DNA of 34,416 nt from a virus. The DNA lies in IMG/VR virus record IMGVR_UViG_3300009164_000192, positions 1-34,416 of that record. The stretch is one strand, 5' to 3'. The position numbers were made by a program, and so were the translations under genes. Under the pieces are notes generated by a model. The model made no database searches and was not told the origin of the DNA. It saw nothing but the letters and a program-made list of their open reading frames with translations. How positions within the stretch are numbered: the first letter of the stretch is position 1; every line of letters starts with the position of its first letter. This document shows, one piece after another, positions 28,962 through 34,416 of this stretch.

Positions 28962-29234
28962 ATGCCCACGCCCAACGCTCACCCGCCCATGGACGCCCTT
29001 CGACAGTGGTGGCCGATACTTCTGAGTGTGGTGATGGGTCTGACGGGACTCGGGGCGATGTGGGCGAACACGAACAGCCGGTTCGATACGCTTGAACAGC
29101 GCGTGGCCGGATTGGAACTGGACCGGCAGCACGAGCGCGAGGCGATGGTCAAGGTGCTCGACGCCATTCAGCGCACCGACCGAAGGCTCGCCCTGTGGAT
29201 TTGCAGTCAAGACCCCAAAAGGTGCGCGGAGTAA
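28962..29234 (+). CDS. Putative holin or spanin-like membrane protein (90 aa)
   Basis: The N-terminal transmembrane segment WWPILLSVVMGLTGLGAMWA (residues 16-35) is followed by a coiled coil (RFDTLEQRVAGLELDRQHER, then AMVKVLDAIQ) and a short Cys-containing end (CSQDPKRC). Immediately downstream lies the peptidase endolysin, as in phage lysis cassettes. A single transmembrane segment plus long coiled coil fits an inner-membrane spanin (i-spanin) as well as a class III holin. No canonical outer-membrane spanin gene is seen here. Shine-Dalgarno is weak (GTGACG). Confidence 0.55.
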   Translation: MPTPNAHPPMDALRQWWPILLSVVMGLTGLGAMWANTNSRFDTLEQRVAGLELDRQHEREAMVKVLDAIQRTDRRLALWICSQDPKRCAE

Positions 29235-29237
29235 CTG

Positions 29238-29777
29238 ATGACGATGGACTGTCCGAAGTGTTGGGGCAAGAGCAAGACCTGCGTTCGCTGCGGCGGGGAC
29301 GGTAAGTGTCCTGACGTCCAGCTCAGCCCCCACTTTCGCTTGAGCGAGCTGCTGGCGTCGAACACCGCCAAGTCGAAGGGTCTTGACAACGACCCTTCGG
29401 CCGAGGTGCTCGTCAACCTCAAAAACCTGTGCGTCAACGTCCTCGAACCCATCCGGGCCAAGGTCGGGCCGCTCAAGATCAACAGCGGCTACCGTTCCGA
29501 CCCGGTGAACGACGCGGTCGGCGGGTCGAAGACGAGCGCACACAGCTACGGCCTCGCGGCGGACCTTCATCCGGCCCACGGCTGCAAGAAGCTGATGAAC
29601 GACATTATCGCGAGCGGCGTGAAGCTCGACCAGGTCATCTTTGAGCGAACGTGGGTCCACGTTGGCTACCTCCACCCGAAGACGAAGGCTCAACGGAACG
29701 ACAAGCTGTCGATGTTCGTCGTGGGCGGGAAGACGACCTACGAGCCGTACAACGCCAACGACGCCCGGATAGCCTAG
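29238..29777 (+). CDS. Endolysin: M15-type peptidase with N-terminal zinc-knuckle-like cysteines
   Basis: The catalytic domain carries the D-Ala-D-Ala carboxypeptidase/M15A signature: SAHSYGLAADL (residues 100-110, His 102 and Asp 109 as zinc ligands) and WVHVGY with His 141 as the third ligand. INSGYRSD (81-88) is the usual pre-motif. It would cleave peptide cross-links of the host wall. Unusually, residues 1-26 hold Cys 5, 8, 15, 18 and 24 (DCPKCWGKSKTCVRCGGDGK), a CXXC...CXXC pattern resembling a zinc ribbon. Start ATG 29238 is coupled to the upstream stop. The stop overlaps the end of the converging thymidine kinase gene. Confidence 0.85.
   Translation: MTMDCPKCWGKSKTCVRCGGDGKCPDVQLSPHFRLSELLASNTAKSKGLDNDPSAEVLVNLKNLCVNVLEPIRAKVGPLKINSGYRSDPVNDAVGGSKTSAHSYGLAADLHPAHGCKKLMNDIIASGVKLDQVIFERTWVHVGYLHPKTKAQRNDKLSMFVVGGKTTYEPYNANDARIA
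29774..29777. other. Shared CTAG of two convergent stop codons
   Basis: The plus-strand TAG stop of the lysin (29775-29777) and the minus-strand TAG of thymidine kinase (29776-29774) overlap in one CTAG. No terminator hairpin separates the two converging operons. Confidence 0.9.
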
Positions 29778-30316
29778 TCTCTCCGGTAGTAGCAGTCCCA
29801 GCACACCGACTCGTATCGCTCCGACCCCCCGACCATACCCTCAGGCGCGTCCGGCTTGCGACGGGTTTGATGCGCGAGAAGGCCACACTTGCAGTCCGTC
29901 TTGAGCTTGTGAACCACGTCCGCTTGGGCAAGAAGCTCGCCCATCGGCCCGAAGGTCTTGCCGCTCGACTCTCGGTCCAGCCCCGCGAAGATGACCGAGA
30001 TGCCCACCGACCGGGCGAGCACCGCCCATCCGGCCACGTCGCCGTCAAAGAACTGGACCTCGTCGATGGCGACGACCTTCACGTCGGGGTTCTGCTGCGC
30101 CAGGATGGCGATGTCGGTAACGTCGCTCGCCGACATGCAAGCTAAGGCAACGCCCGAATGTGTCGTGACCGACTGACCGCTACCGTACCGCTTGTCCGAG
30201 GCATGCTTCACGAGCAGCGTCGGCACACCGGCTCCTCGGAAGTAGTGGACCCGGTCGAGCAGCCCCGTGGTCTTGCCGGCGAACATCGGCCCCGTGAACA
30301 CCTCGATGGTCGCCAT
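29774..30316 (-). CDS. tdk: Thymidine kinase (type II)
   Basis: The enzyme phosphorylates thymidine to dTMP using ATP, feeding phage DNA synthesis. The 180-aa sequence has the P-loop GPMFAGKTT (residues 9-17), the catalytic VVAIDEVQFF (81-90, Glu 86), the central AGLDRESSGK (111-120) and the substrate lasso GGSERYESVC (163-172). Four cysteines for zinc are Cys 142 and 144 (DCKCG) and Cys 172 and 175 (VCWDC). All family hallmarks are present. It is the last gene of the right-hand minus-strand operon, starting right beside the stop of the 62-aa gene, and converges with the lysin gene. Confidence 0.93.
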   Translation of the reverse strand: MATIEVFTGPMFAGKTTGLLDRVHYFRGAGVPTLLVKHASDKRYGSGQSVTTHSGVALACMSASDVTDIAILAQQNPDVKVVAIDEVQFFDGDVAGWAVLARSVGISVIFAGLDRESSGKTFGPMGELLAQADVVHKLKTDCKCGLLAHQTRRKPDAPEGMVGGSERYESVCWDCYYRRD

Positions 30317-30505
30317 CTAGTGACCACCAATGAAGCGGGGCATTCCGACCCAATGGTCCCGAAGGGCGATTGGCTGTTCGACCTCAAGAATGTCGCGCAG
30401 CCGGCGAACCTCGTCGACGAGGCGCTGAACGTCCTCGTTCGTCCATCGAACGCCGACCGTGCTCTTAAGAAGGGTGTCGTAGGTCTTCAGGTCCTTGTCG
30501 GTCAC
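30317..30505 (-). CDS. Hypothetical protein (62 aa)
   Basis: A short helical, charged protein (MTDKDLKTYDTLLKSTVGVR, VQRLVDEVRRLRDILEVEQP) with a C-terminal WVGMPRFIGGH. Its stop is adjacent to the thymidine kinase ATG and its start overlaps the previous gene by 4 nt (ATGA). Not recognised. Confidence 0.6.
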   Translation of the reverse strand: MTDKDLKTYDTLLKSTVGVRWTNEDVQRLVDEVRRLRDILEVEQPIALRDHWVGMPRFIGGH

Positions 30506-30741
30506 GGCTCACCTTCTAGCGTTCGGTTGACGTTGTCGAGGGCGTACTGCGCGATGGCTTCGTAGGTGCCGAGACCGTAGTAGAAGTTGACCTCGGTGTC
30601 GGTCAAGACCCGCTTGCCCCGCTTGACGACGAGCCGGTCGACCTCGGGTTTCTCGCCCTTGGCTCCGTAGAACCGCGCCTCGCAGTCCAGCGTGTCAAAG
30701 ACGGTGCCGTCCTCGTTCTCGATGTCGTACTCAAAGATCAT
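30502..30741 (-). CDS. Hypothetical protein (79 aa)
   Basis: The start overlaps the upstream gene by ATGA (30738-30741). It begins MIFEYDIENEDGTVFDTLDC, with an acidic beta-hairpin-rich N-terminus, a middle KPEVDRLVVKRGKRVLTDTE and an aromatic helical end (NFYYGLGTYEAIAQYALDNV). No family recognised. Its overlap on both sides marks it as part of the compact operon. Confidence 0.6.
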   Translation of the reverse strand: MIFEYDIENEDGTVFDTLDCEARFYGAKGEKPEVDRLVVKRGKRVLTDTEVNFYYGLGTYEAIAQYALDNVNRTLEGEP

Positions 30742-31070
30742 CGCTCGTGTCCTTCAATGGCCTGCTCAAGTTCTACGACTCGGGCCATGAGGTACTGGCT
30801 CAGGTCAAGCGCCTCTTCGAGCGCCATCATGGTCCAATCGTAGTTCGCCCGGTGATCAAGCCCCGTGCCGTAGGTCTCTCGACCCTTTGCTCGGCGTTCG
30901 GCCACGAGAGCATCGAATCGCTTTTCCGTCTCCGTGAGTTCCACGTCTCCCTCCATTGAAGCCCCTACAGCCTCGTTTAGTGTCCGCTCAAAGTCCGGTC
31001 GGTCTTGCTTGGAGTCGAACGCCCGAGCCGCTCCAATGGCCCGTACCGACTCAACCTTAAGTGTCGTCAA
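30738..31070 (-). CDS. Possible MazG/all-alpha NTP pyrophosphohydrolase-like protein (110 aa)
   Basis: The C-terminal half reads GRETYGTGLDHRANYDWTMM ... ALEEALDLSQYLMARVVELE. A helix with E-E-A-L-D-L-x-x-Y after a K/R-x-x-Y-G element is the pattern of the MazG-like/dATP-dGTP pyrophosphohydrolase-type phage proteins, which shape the dNTP pool. The N-terminal 40 residues are different and helical. Proximity to thymidine kinase supports nucleotide metabolism. The assignment is from motif memory only; the metal ligands are not all provable here. Confidence 0.45.
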   Translation of the reverse strand: MTTLKVESVRAIGAARAFDSKQDRPDFERTLNEAVGASMEGDVELTETEKRFDALVAERRAKGRETYGTGLDHRANYDWTMMALEEALDLSQYLMARVVELEQAIEGHER

Positions 31071-31374
31071 TGGCTACCACCTTCGGTCCTCGGAAGAGCA
31101 TCCCGACCTGTGCCGCCATTCGGCGAGCGTGGCGAGCGGCCATCGCCTCGACCTGGAGCTGAGTCATGTCCGACGAACCGTAGTGGTCAACCCGCACGCA
31201 CCAATCCCACTTTCGGTCGTCTTGGTTCCACGACATCTCCCCGTGGATTTGAACGTCGCCGTCATCGGCGTACATGACCTTCTCGCGGCAACCGACCGTG
31301 TGCGAACAGTCGAGGTCCGAGCACTTCCATCGCAGCCGGTCCCCTCGGTCGGCTTTCGGTCCGTGGATGCCCAC
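31057..31374 (-). CDS. Hypothetical Cys-containing protein (105 aa)
   Basis: I place the start at GTG 31374, one base after the TAA of the upstream gene. The product begins VGIHGPKADRGDRLRWKCSD, with Cys residues in the order WKCSDLDCSHTVGC (about 17-30) that could bind metal, then an acidic and aromatic region (EMSWNQDDRKWDWCVRVDHY) and a C-terminal basic helix. It overlaps the next gene by 14 nt. An internal ATG (MYADDG) is an alternative start. Not recognised. Confidence 0.55.
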   Translation of the reverse strand: MGIHGPKADRGDRLRWKCSDLDCSHTVGCREKVMYADDGDVQIHGEMSWNQDDRKWDWCVRVDHYGSSDMTQLQVEAMAARHARRMAAQVGMLFRGPKVVAIDDT

Positions 31375-31375
31375 G

Positions 31376-31684
31376 TTAGGAAGCCAGCGTCGTGACCGTA
31401 TCGGTCGACTTCTCGGCGATGGCCTTCTTGATGGCGTCGACCTTGGCGTCGAGGAGGGCCTGATGCTCCTCTTCCTTGCCATTCGGGACCACGGCGAGAA
31501 AGCCCTGAATCTGCCCGACGCGAAGCTGAAGGCCCTGATCGGGAACGAGGATGGTTGCTTGGCTGATACCGTCGTCACTGGTCACCCAGCCGGTAACCGA
31601 GCGCGTCTCGACCTTCTCGCTGGCCGGGTTGTAGAAGTGGGCGCTGAAGCGAATGCCTGAGTCGTTCTGGAAGCTGACAAACAC
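31376..31684 (-). CDS. Hypothetical protein (102 aa)
   Basis: The start is GTG 31684 with an excellent AGGAGG 6 nt upstream. The beta-rich body includes FVSFQNDSGIRFSAHFYNPA, TRSVTGWVTSDDGISQATIL and LQLRVGQIQGFLAVV; a helical tail follows (HQALLDAKVDAIKKAIAEKS). It resembles small single-stranded-DNA-binding folds only in general pattern; no function is claimed. It lies downstream of the recombinase with 21 nt between. Confidence 0.6.
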   Translation of the reverse strand: MFVSFQNDSGIRFSAHFYNPASEKVETRSVTGWVTSDDGISQATILVPDQGLQLRVGQIQGFLAVVPNGKEEEHQALLDAKVDAIKKAIAEKSTDTVTTLAS

Positions 31685-31705
31685 GATGACCTCCTAGGGT
31701 GAGTG

Positions 31706-32422
31706 TTACAGAACCGCCTTGAGCAGACGGTCGGCGTGAGCCGGTGAGTTCCACGAGAAGTTGCGGAAGACGACCCCTTCGATACGAAACGTGGCGCAGA
31801 TACCACGCATGGACTGGCCTTGTGAAGAAAGATATTTGGCCTGAAGGATGACTCGCTGCTCGTCCTCGTTGGCGACCAGCTTACCGTCCACGTCCGAGAA
31901 GCCGTAGGGAATGCCGCCGATGCGTTCGGCCTTGGTCTTCTTGACCGCAAGCGCCGCCTTCGTGCGCGCACCGATGATGAGCCGCTCGTATTCGGCGAAG
32001 GCGTCGATGATGGTTCGCATGAGCTTGGCGGCAGGGTCGGTACCGTCGCCCTCGCCTGCCGCGCTTACGATGCGAGCACCGAGTGCCTCGGCACGAGCCT
32101 CAGCCATCGCGGACTTCATAACGTCGCGGGCAAGACGGTCTCGCTTGGCGACAACGAGCAGACCGGCGGCATGAACACGGAGGTTTTCGAGCGCGGCCAT
32201 GAGTCCCGTGCAGTCCGCCAAGGGCGTGGCACCGGACACGCCGAGGTCGCGGTGAACGGCGACGACCGTGATGCCCTGACGGCTCGCCCAGAGTTCGATG
32301 GCGGCGAGCTGAGCCTCGGGGCCGAGGTGCTGCTCCTCGGTCGAGACGCGGATGTACGCGACCGCTTTCAGCGGGTCGGTGACGGGACGGGACTTCTTGG
32401 ACTTGGACTTGGACTTGGTCAT
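31706..32422 (-). CDS. Serine recombinase of the resolvase/invertase type (238 aa)
   Basis: The catalytic domain has YIRVSTEEQ with Ser 27 (MTKSKSK start), arginines in KRDRLARD (93-100) and the long E-helix (AFAEYERLIIGARTKAALAV). It attacks DNA through the serine, making staggered cuts and rotating strands. A partial recombinase-type linker, GGIPYGFSDVDGKLVANEDE, follows, then a helix-turn-helix-like segment (QSMRGICATFRIEGVVF). At 238 aa it is much shorter than large serine integrases (usually 450 aa or more). Start ATG 32422 has GAGGGTC upstream, preferred over 32443. It has its own promoter. It could resolve genome multimers, invert DNA or integrate; no recombination site is visible. Confidence 0.85.
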   Translation of the reverse strand: MTKSKSKSKKSRPVTDPLKAVAYIRVSTEEQHLGPEAQLAAIELWASRQGITVVAVHRDLGVSGATPLADCTGLMAALENLRVHAAGLLVVAKRDRLARDVMKSAMAEARAEALGARIVSAAGEGDGTDPAAKLMRTIIDAFAEYERLIIGARTKAALAVKKTKAERIGGIPYGFSDVDGKLVANEDEQRVILQAKYLSSQGQSMRGICATFRIEGVVFRNFSWNSPAHADRLLKAVL

Positions 32423-32470
32423 GCGACCCTCGGTGTGCGTCACAGGCCCCTACGGCCAGCGACGGGAGGG

Positions 32471-32499
32471 AGTATGCCGGAGCGTTACAGAAGGGTCAA
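32471..32499 (-). promoter_or_regulatory. Sigma70-like promoter for the serine recombinase and downstream genes
   Basis: On the minus strand, TTGACC (32499-32494), 17 nt, CATACT (32476-32471). The 14-nt TTTTTTCTTGACCC surrounding the -35 is identical to that at the left promoter (1923-1928). The predicted start near 32464 gives a leader of about 42 nt to ATG 32422. Confidence 0.5.
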
Positions 32500-32514
32500 G
32501 AAAAAAGAGCATCG

Positions 32515-32715
32515 CTACTTTATCCCGCCCTCGGAGAGGTCGACAAACCAGTTCAGGTGCCTCGCGAGGTCACGCAGGACACGGGTCTGCGAGTCCTTGG
32601 TGCTGTCGGTCGTAACCGTGACCTCGTACAGCGTGTAGCCGTCGTCGTCCGTATCGACGAGACGTCCCTTCACGGACCCCGAACCGGCGTAGGTCAGCTC
32701 GACGATGAACTTCAT
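32515..32715 (-). CDS. Hypothetical protein (66 aa)
   Basis: Overlaps the preceding gene by ATGA. MKFIVELTYAGSGSVKGRLV, DTDDDGYTLYEVTVTTDSTK, and a helical end RVLRDLARHLNWFVDL make a compact beta-beta-alpha protein. Not recognised. It is the last gene before the recombinase promoter. Confidence 0.6.
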   Translation of the reverse strand: MKFIVELTYAGSGSVKGRLVDTDDDGYTLYEVTVTTDSTKDSQTRVLRDLARHLNWFVDLSEGGIK

Positions 32716-32954
32716 GGAACGTTCAACAGCTTGGCCGTTCCCGGCTTCTGTCGCAGGAGCAGAGCCGTAGCGCCTCGCTGGGCCTGCTCGGAGGTCTTGC
32801 CGAAGATGACACTCGTCGAGAGACCACCGGCCCCATCCGGCTCGTGCATCAGCCAGAGCTGGTCGTAAGGAGCCTTCGCCTTCTCAAGAAGGATGATGCG
32901 ACCTTCGTGAACGGCTCGGTAGCAGCCCTTCGGTCCCTTGCGCTTCCAGTTCAT
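32712..32954 (-). CDS. Hypothetical basic protein (80 aa)
   Basis: Start at ATG 32954 (MNWKRKGPKGCYRAVHEGRI) overlaps the RuvC-like stop as ATGA; the longer frame beginning at 33308 is out of context. The N-terminus is basic, the middle reads LLEKAKAPYDQLWLMHEPDG and the end is LLLRQKPGTAKLLNVP. Nucleic acid binding is possible from charge; no family recognised. Confidence 0.55.
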   Translation of the reverse strand: MNWKRKGPKGCYRAVHEGRIILLEKAKAPYDQLWLMHEPDGAGGLSTSVIFGKTSEQAQRGATALLLRQKPGTAKLLNVP

Positions 32955-33436
32955 CGCTTGCTCCTGTTCTTGAACCACCACTGCCCAATGCCCACGGCGT
33001 CCAGCACATTGTGACGGAGGCTCGGAGGCGCTGCCGCTTCGACCATCGCCATCTCCTCCGGGGTCAGGGTCTTCACGAGACGGGCGTGGTGAACGTCCTT
33101 GGGGACCTGGCCCTTCCACTCCCTCGGCTTCACGCCCATTCGAACGTCGGACTGAATGAGCATGGAAAAAACACCGACTACACCCGCGAGCTGGATGAGA
33201 TCGTCCGGGTCGCCTTTCGACGCCCCGACTCGGTAGACCTGCGGGACCTCCGAAATGAAGTACGCTGTCCTTCGGTTCCAAATGTAGGTGCTCTGGTAGC
33301 CGGTCCACGCTCTTGGGCCGTCACCCTGCTTCACGGTATTGCGAACGTAGGCGACGTGGGCGAGGGAACCGTCCTCGTTCCAGTAGGCGAGACCGCACCC
33401 TCTCAGGCCGGGGTCGAGAGAGACGAGGTGGGTCAT
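32951..33436 (-). CDS. RuvC-like Holliday junction resolvase
   Basis: The 161-aa sequence has the RNase H-fold acidic residues in RuvC order: SLDPGLRGCG with Asp 8, ISEVPQVY with Glu 63, and LRHNVLDAVGIG with Asp 146 plus His 142. RuvC-type enzymes cleave four-way junctions in replicating and packaged DNA. Length is near that of bacterial RuvC. It overlaps the methyltransferase stop by ATGA and leads into an 80-aa gene. The family could also include transposon-type nucleases, but the size and the phage setting favour resolvase. Confidence 0.8.
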   Translation of the reverse strand: MTHLVSLDPGLRGCGLAYWNEDGSLAHVAYVRNTVKQGDGPRAWTGYQSTYIWNRRTAYFISEVPQVYRVGASKGDPDDLIQLAGVVGVFSMLIQSDVRMGVKPREWKGQVPKDVHHARLVKTLTPEEMAMVEAAAPPSLRHNVLDAVGIGQWWFKNRSKR

Positions 33437-34416
33437 CGGTCACCTTTCGCGACGGCGTCAAGCCGCTGCCCTATCCAGCGCATCACCGGCACCGCCATGG
33501 AGTTCCCCATCGCCTTGTACCGAGGGCCGTCCGGACACTCGGACGCGGGCTTGCCTTTCCAAGGAATCAGAGTCCAATCCGGCGGAAATCCCTGGAGGGC
33601 CTCCGTCTCAATGGGGAGCAATCTGCGACAGGCCATTACAGCTTTCCGCGTCTCGCTTGTTGCGCGTGTGTCCCGCAATAGCCATTCGCGTGATGCTTCT
33701 TCAAGCAGCCTAAGACAGCGCACAAACGAGTCGGATTCAACTCCGTGTCCTTCCGTGCTGATACAAACTGATTGTCCTTGACGATCATCGGATCGCCCCA
33801 TTTCTTGAATCGAGCTGCGTGCATCGTGCAGTATCCGTAGCGTCTCAACGGCCTGTCGCACACCTTGCACAATTTGCCGCCACGATGCGCTCGAATGTGA
33901 CAGCCCCGACAGGTACGCTGCAAGTTCTTGATGTCGTTGTTCGTGTGATTCCCATCGACATGGTGAACGTCGAGCGCATCCGGCTTCCCGCAGACCGCGC
34001 AGGGTCCAGGTGGCACCATCTTCCGCGAGTGGTAGTGATACGCCTCCCACGCAGTGCTGCGTTGCGGCCTCGCGTCGAACGCTTTCCCCATGCAGGTAGT
34101 GTTGCAGAACTTCCGGCGATTGAAGTGAAGCAGCGACTCCAAGTCCCCAGACGACAAACGCTTCCGCTCCAATTTCGTCGAGCACTGTTCGCAGTACTTT
34201 TCGGGCGTCGGCTTGCGTGGCATCGGCATGGCTCAAGTCCTCCAACGCCAAGGTATCAGCCAGCGAACAGTCTTGTAAAGCGTCGAATCCTACGGGCTGC
34301 AACCCACCCGCGACCTCGAAATCCGTCCCGAGTCCGCCGCCGGCGGTCGCGCGGCTGGATAGGGTGCCGGTGACCTCGGTCGCCAAGTAGGTCGTCTGCT
34401 TCATGCCAGGCTGTGC
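33433..34416 (-). CDS. DNA cytosine-C5 methyltransferase, C-terminal part, interrupted by HNH gene (partial)
   Basis: The gene runs off the right edge. The visible C-terminus has the motif IX-like RRLLPIETEALQGFPPDW and motif X-like DGPRYKAMGNSMAVPVMRWI of m5C methyltransferases (target-site reader and SAM-site closing helix). The catalytic PCQ and ENV motifs must lie upstream beyond 34416. Near 34350, TGTLSSRATAGGGLG is the usual sequence just before motif IX. Between residues of about 34267 and 33641 the frame is open but its peptide is not methyltransferase-like: it is the out-of-frame translation of the inserted HNH gene. Whether the protein is made as one chain with a 200-residue insert, or the gene is inactivated, is not known. 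Confidence 0.85.
   Translation of the reverse strand, partial: AQPGMKQTTYLATEVTGTLSSRATAGGGLGTDFEVAGGLQPVGFDALQDCSLADTLALEDLSHADATQADARKVLRTVLDEIGAEAFVVWGLGVAASLQSPEVLQHYLHGESVRREAATQHCVGGVSLPLAEDGATWTLRGLREAGCARRSPCRWESHEQRHQELAAYLSGLSHSSASWRQIVQGVRQAVETLRILHDARSSIQEMGRSDDRQGQSVCISTEGHGVESDSFVRCLRLLEEASREWLLRDTRATSETRKAVMACRRLLPIETEALQGFPPDWTLIPWKGKPASECPDGPRYKAMGNSMAVPVMRWIGQRLDAVAKGDR
33636..34229 (-). CDS. HNH endonuclease nested in the methyltransferase gene
   Basis: The 197-aa protein has the HNH core DVHHVDGNHTNNDIKNLQRTC ending in GCHIRAH (about residues 87-113; split to the key residues His 89-90, Asn 98, His 111). Several zinc pairs surround it: Cys 13/16, Cys 42/46, Cys 77/80, Cys 107/110, and two C-terminal knuckles (CKVCDRPLRRYGYCTMHAAR and the CAVLGC...YCGTH pattern). 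Such zinc-rich HNH proteins are free-standing homing endonucleases in phages. It has its own GGAGG 9 nt before ATG 34229. It lies in a different frame from the surrounding methyltransferase and fully inside it. Confidence 0.9.
   Translation of the reverse strand: MPMPRKPTPEKYCEQCSTKLERKRLSSGDLESLLHFNRRKFCNTTCMGKAFDARPQRSTAWEAYHYHSRKMVPPGPCAVCGKPDALDVHHVDGNHTNNDIKNLQRTCRGCHIRAHRGGKLCKVCDRPLRRYGYCTMHAARFKKWGDPMIVKDNQFVSARKDTELNPTRLCAVLGCLKKHHANGYCGTHAQQARRGKL

Noticed and set aside
33636-34229. Group I intron or intein in the methyltransferase gene
   Set aside because: No room for an intron core outside the HNH frame, and the HNH protein is in a different frame from the methyltransferase, which rules out an intein.

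Overview
The window is a stretch of a GC-rich, tailed double-stranded DNA phage genome (Caudoviricetes). Its morphogenesis block runs large terminase, portal, scaffold, major capsid, fibres, connector-like and nozzle-like proteins, internal virion proteins, lysis. There is no tail-tape-measure, tail-tube or sheath gene, so I read it as podovirus-like. The host is not identifiable from the sequence; GC richness, autotransporter-type adhesin repeats and a zinc peptidase lysin fit a high-GC, probably Gram-negative bacterium, but that is inference. The right edge cuts a DNA methyltransferase gene and the left edge cuts a tandem repeat, so the genome continues at least on the right.

Layout. 1-220: at least 22 units of a 10-bp tandem repeat, followed by a minus-strand terminator. 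309-1848: early-type minus-strand operon of six very small genes, one of them ribbon-helix-helix-like, driven from a promoter near 1900-1928. 1849-2039: divergent control region with two palindromic operator-like sites. 2040-2645: possible small-terminase gene. 2646-2871: a 13-G run and five 20-bp direct repeats, just ahead of the late operon. 2872-29777: plus-strand late operon. 29774-34416: a convergent minus-strand operon with (in transcription order) a cytosine methyltransferase interrupted by an HNH endonuclease gene, a RuvC-like resolvase, small unknown proteins, a serine recombinase behind its own promoter, more small genes and thymidine kinase.

The late operon is internally punctuated. 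The major capsid gene lies between two strong intrinsic terminators, and directly before the first one is a 62-nt element folding as a tRNA with canonical acceptor, D and T arms but no anticodon arm. Five late genes share a TAAACAAG box 25-27 nt upstream of their ATG, followed by a GAGG or GAGGAG Shine-Dalgarno. Between capsid and connector genes sits an unusually large adhesin block: two proteins sharing an N-terminal module, a 740-aa fibre with GGTG and ASPTFTGT repeats, and a 973-aa protein with seven autotransporter-passenger-type repeats.

The most notable items for follow-up are the anticodon-less tRNA-like element between scaffold and capsid, the HNH gene nested in a different frame inside a still-open methyltransferase frame, the TAAACAAG leader family, and the two repeat arrays. 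All functional assignments are from reading the sequence; no database search was possible.
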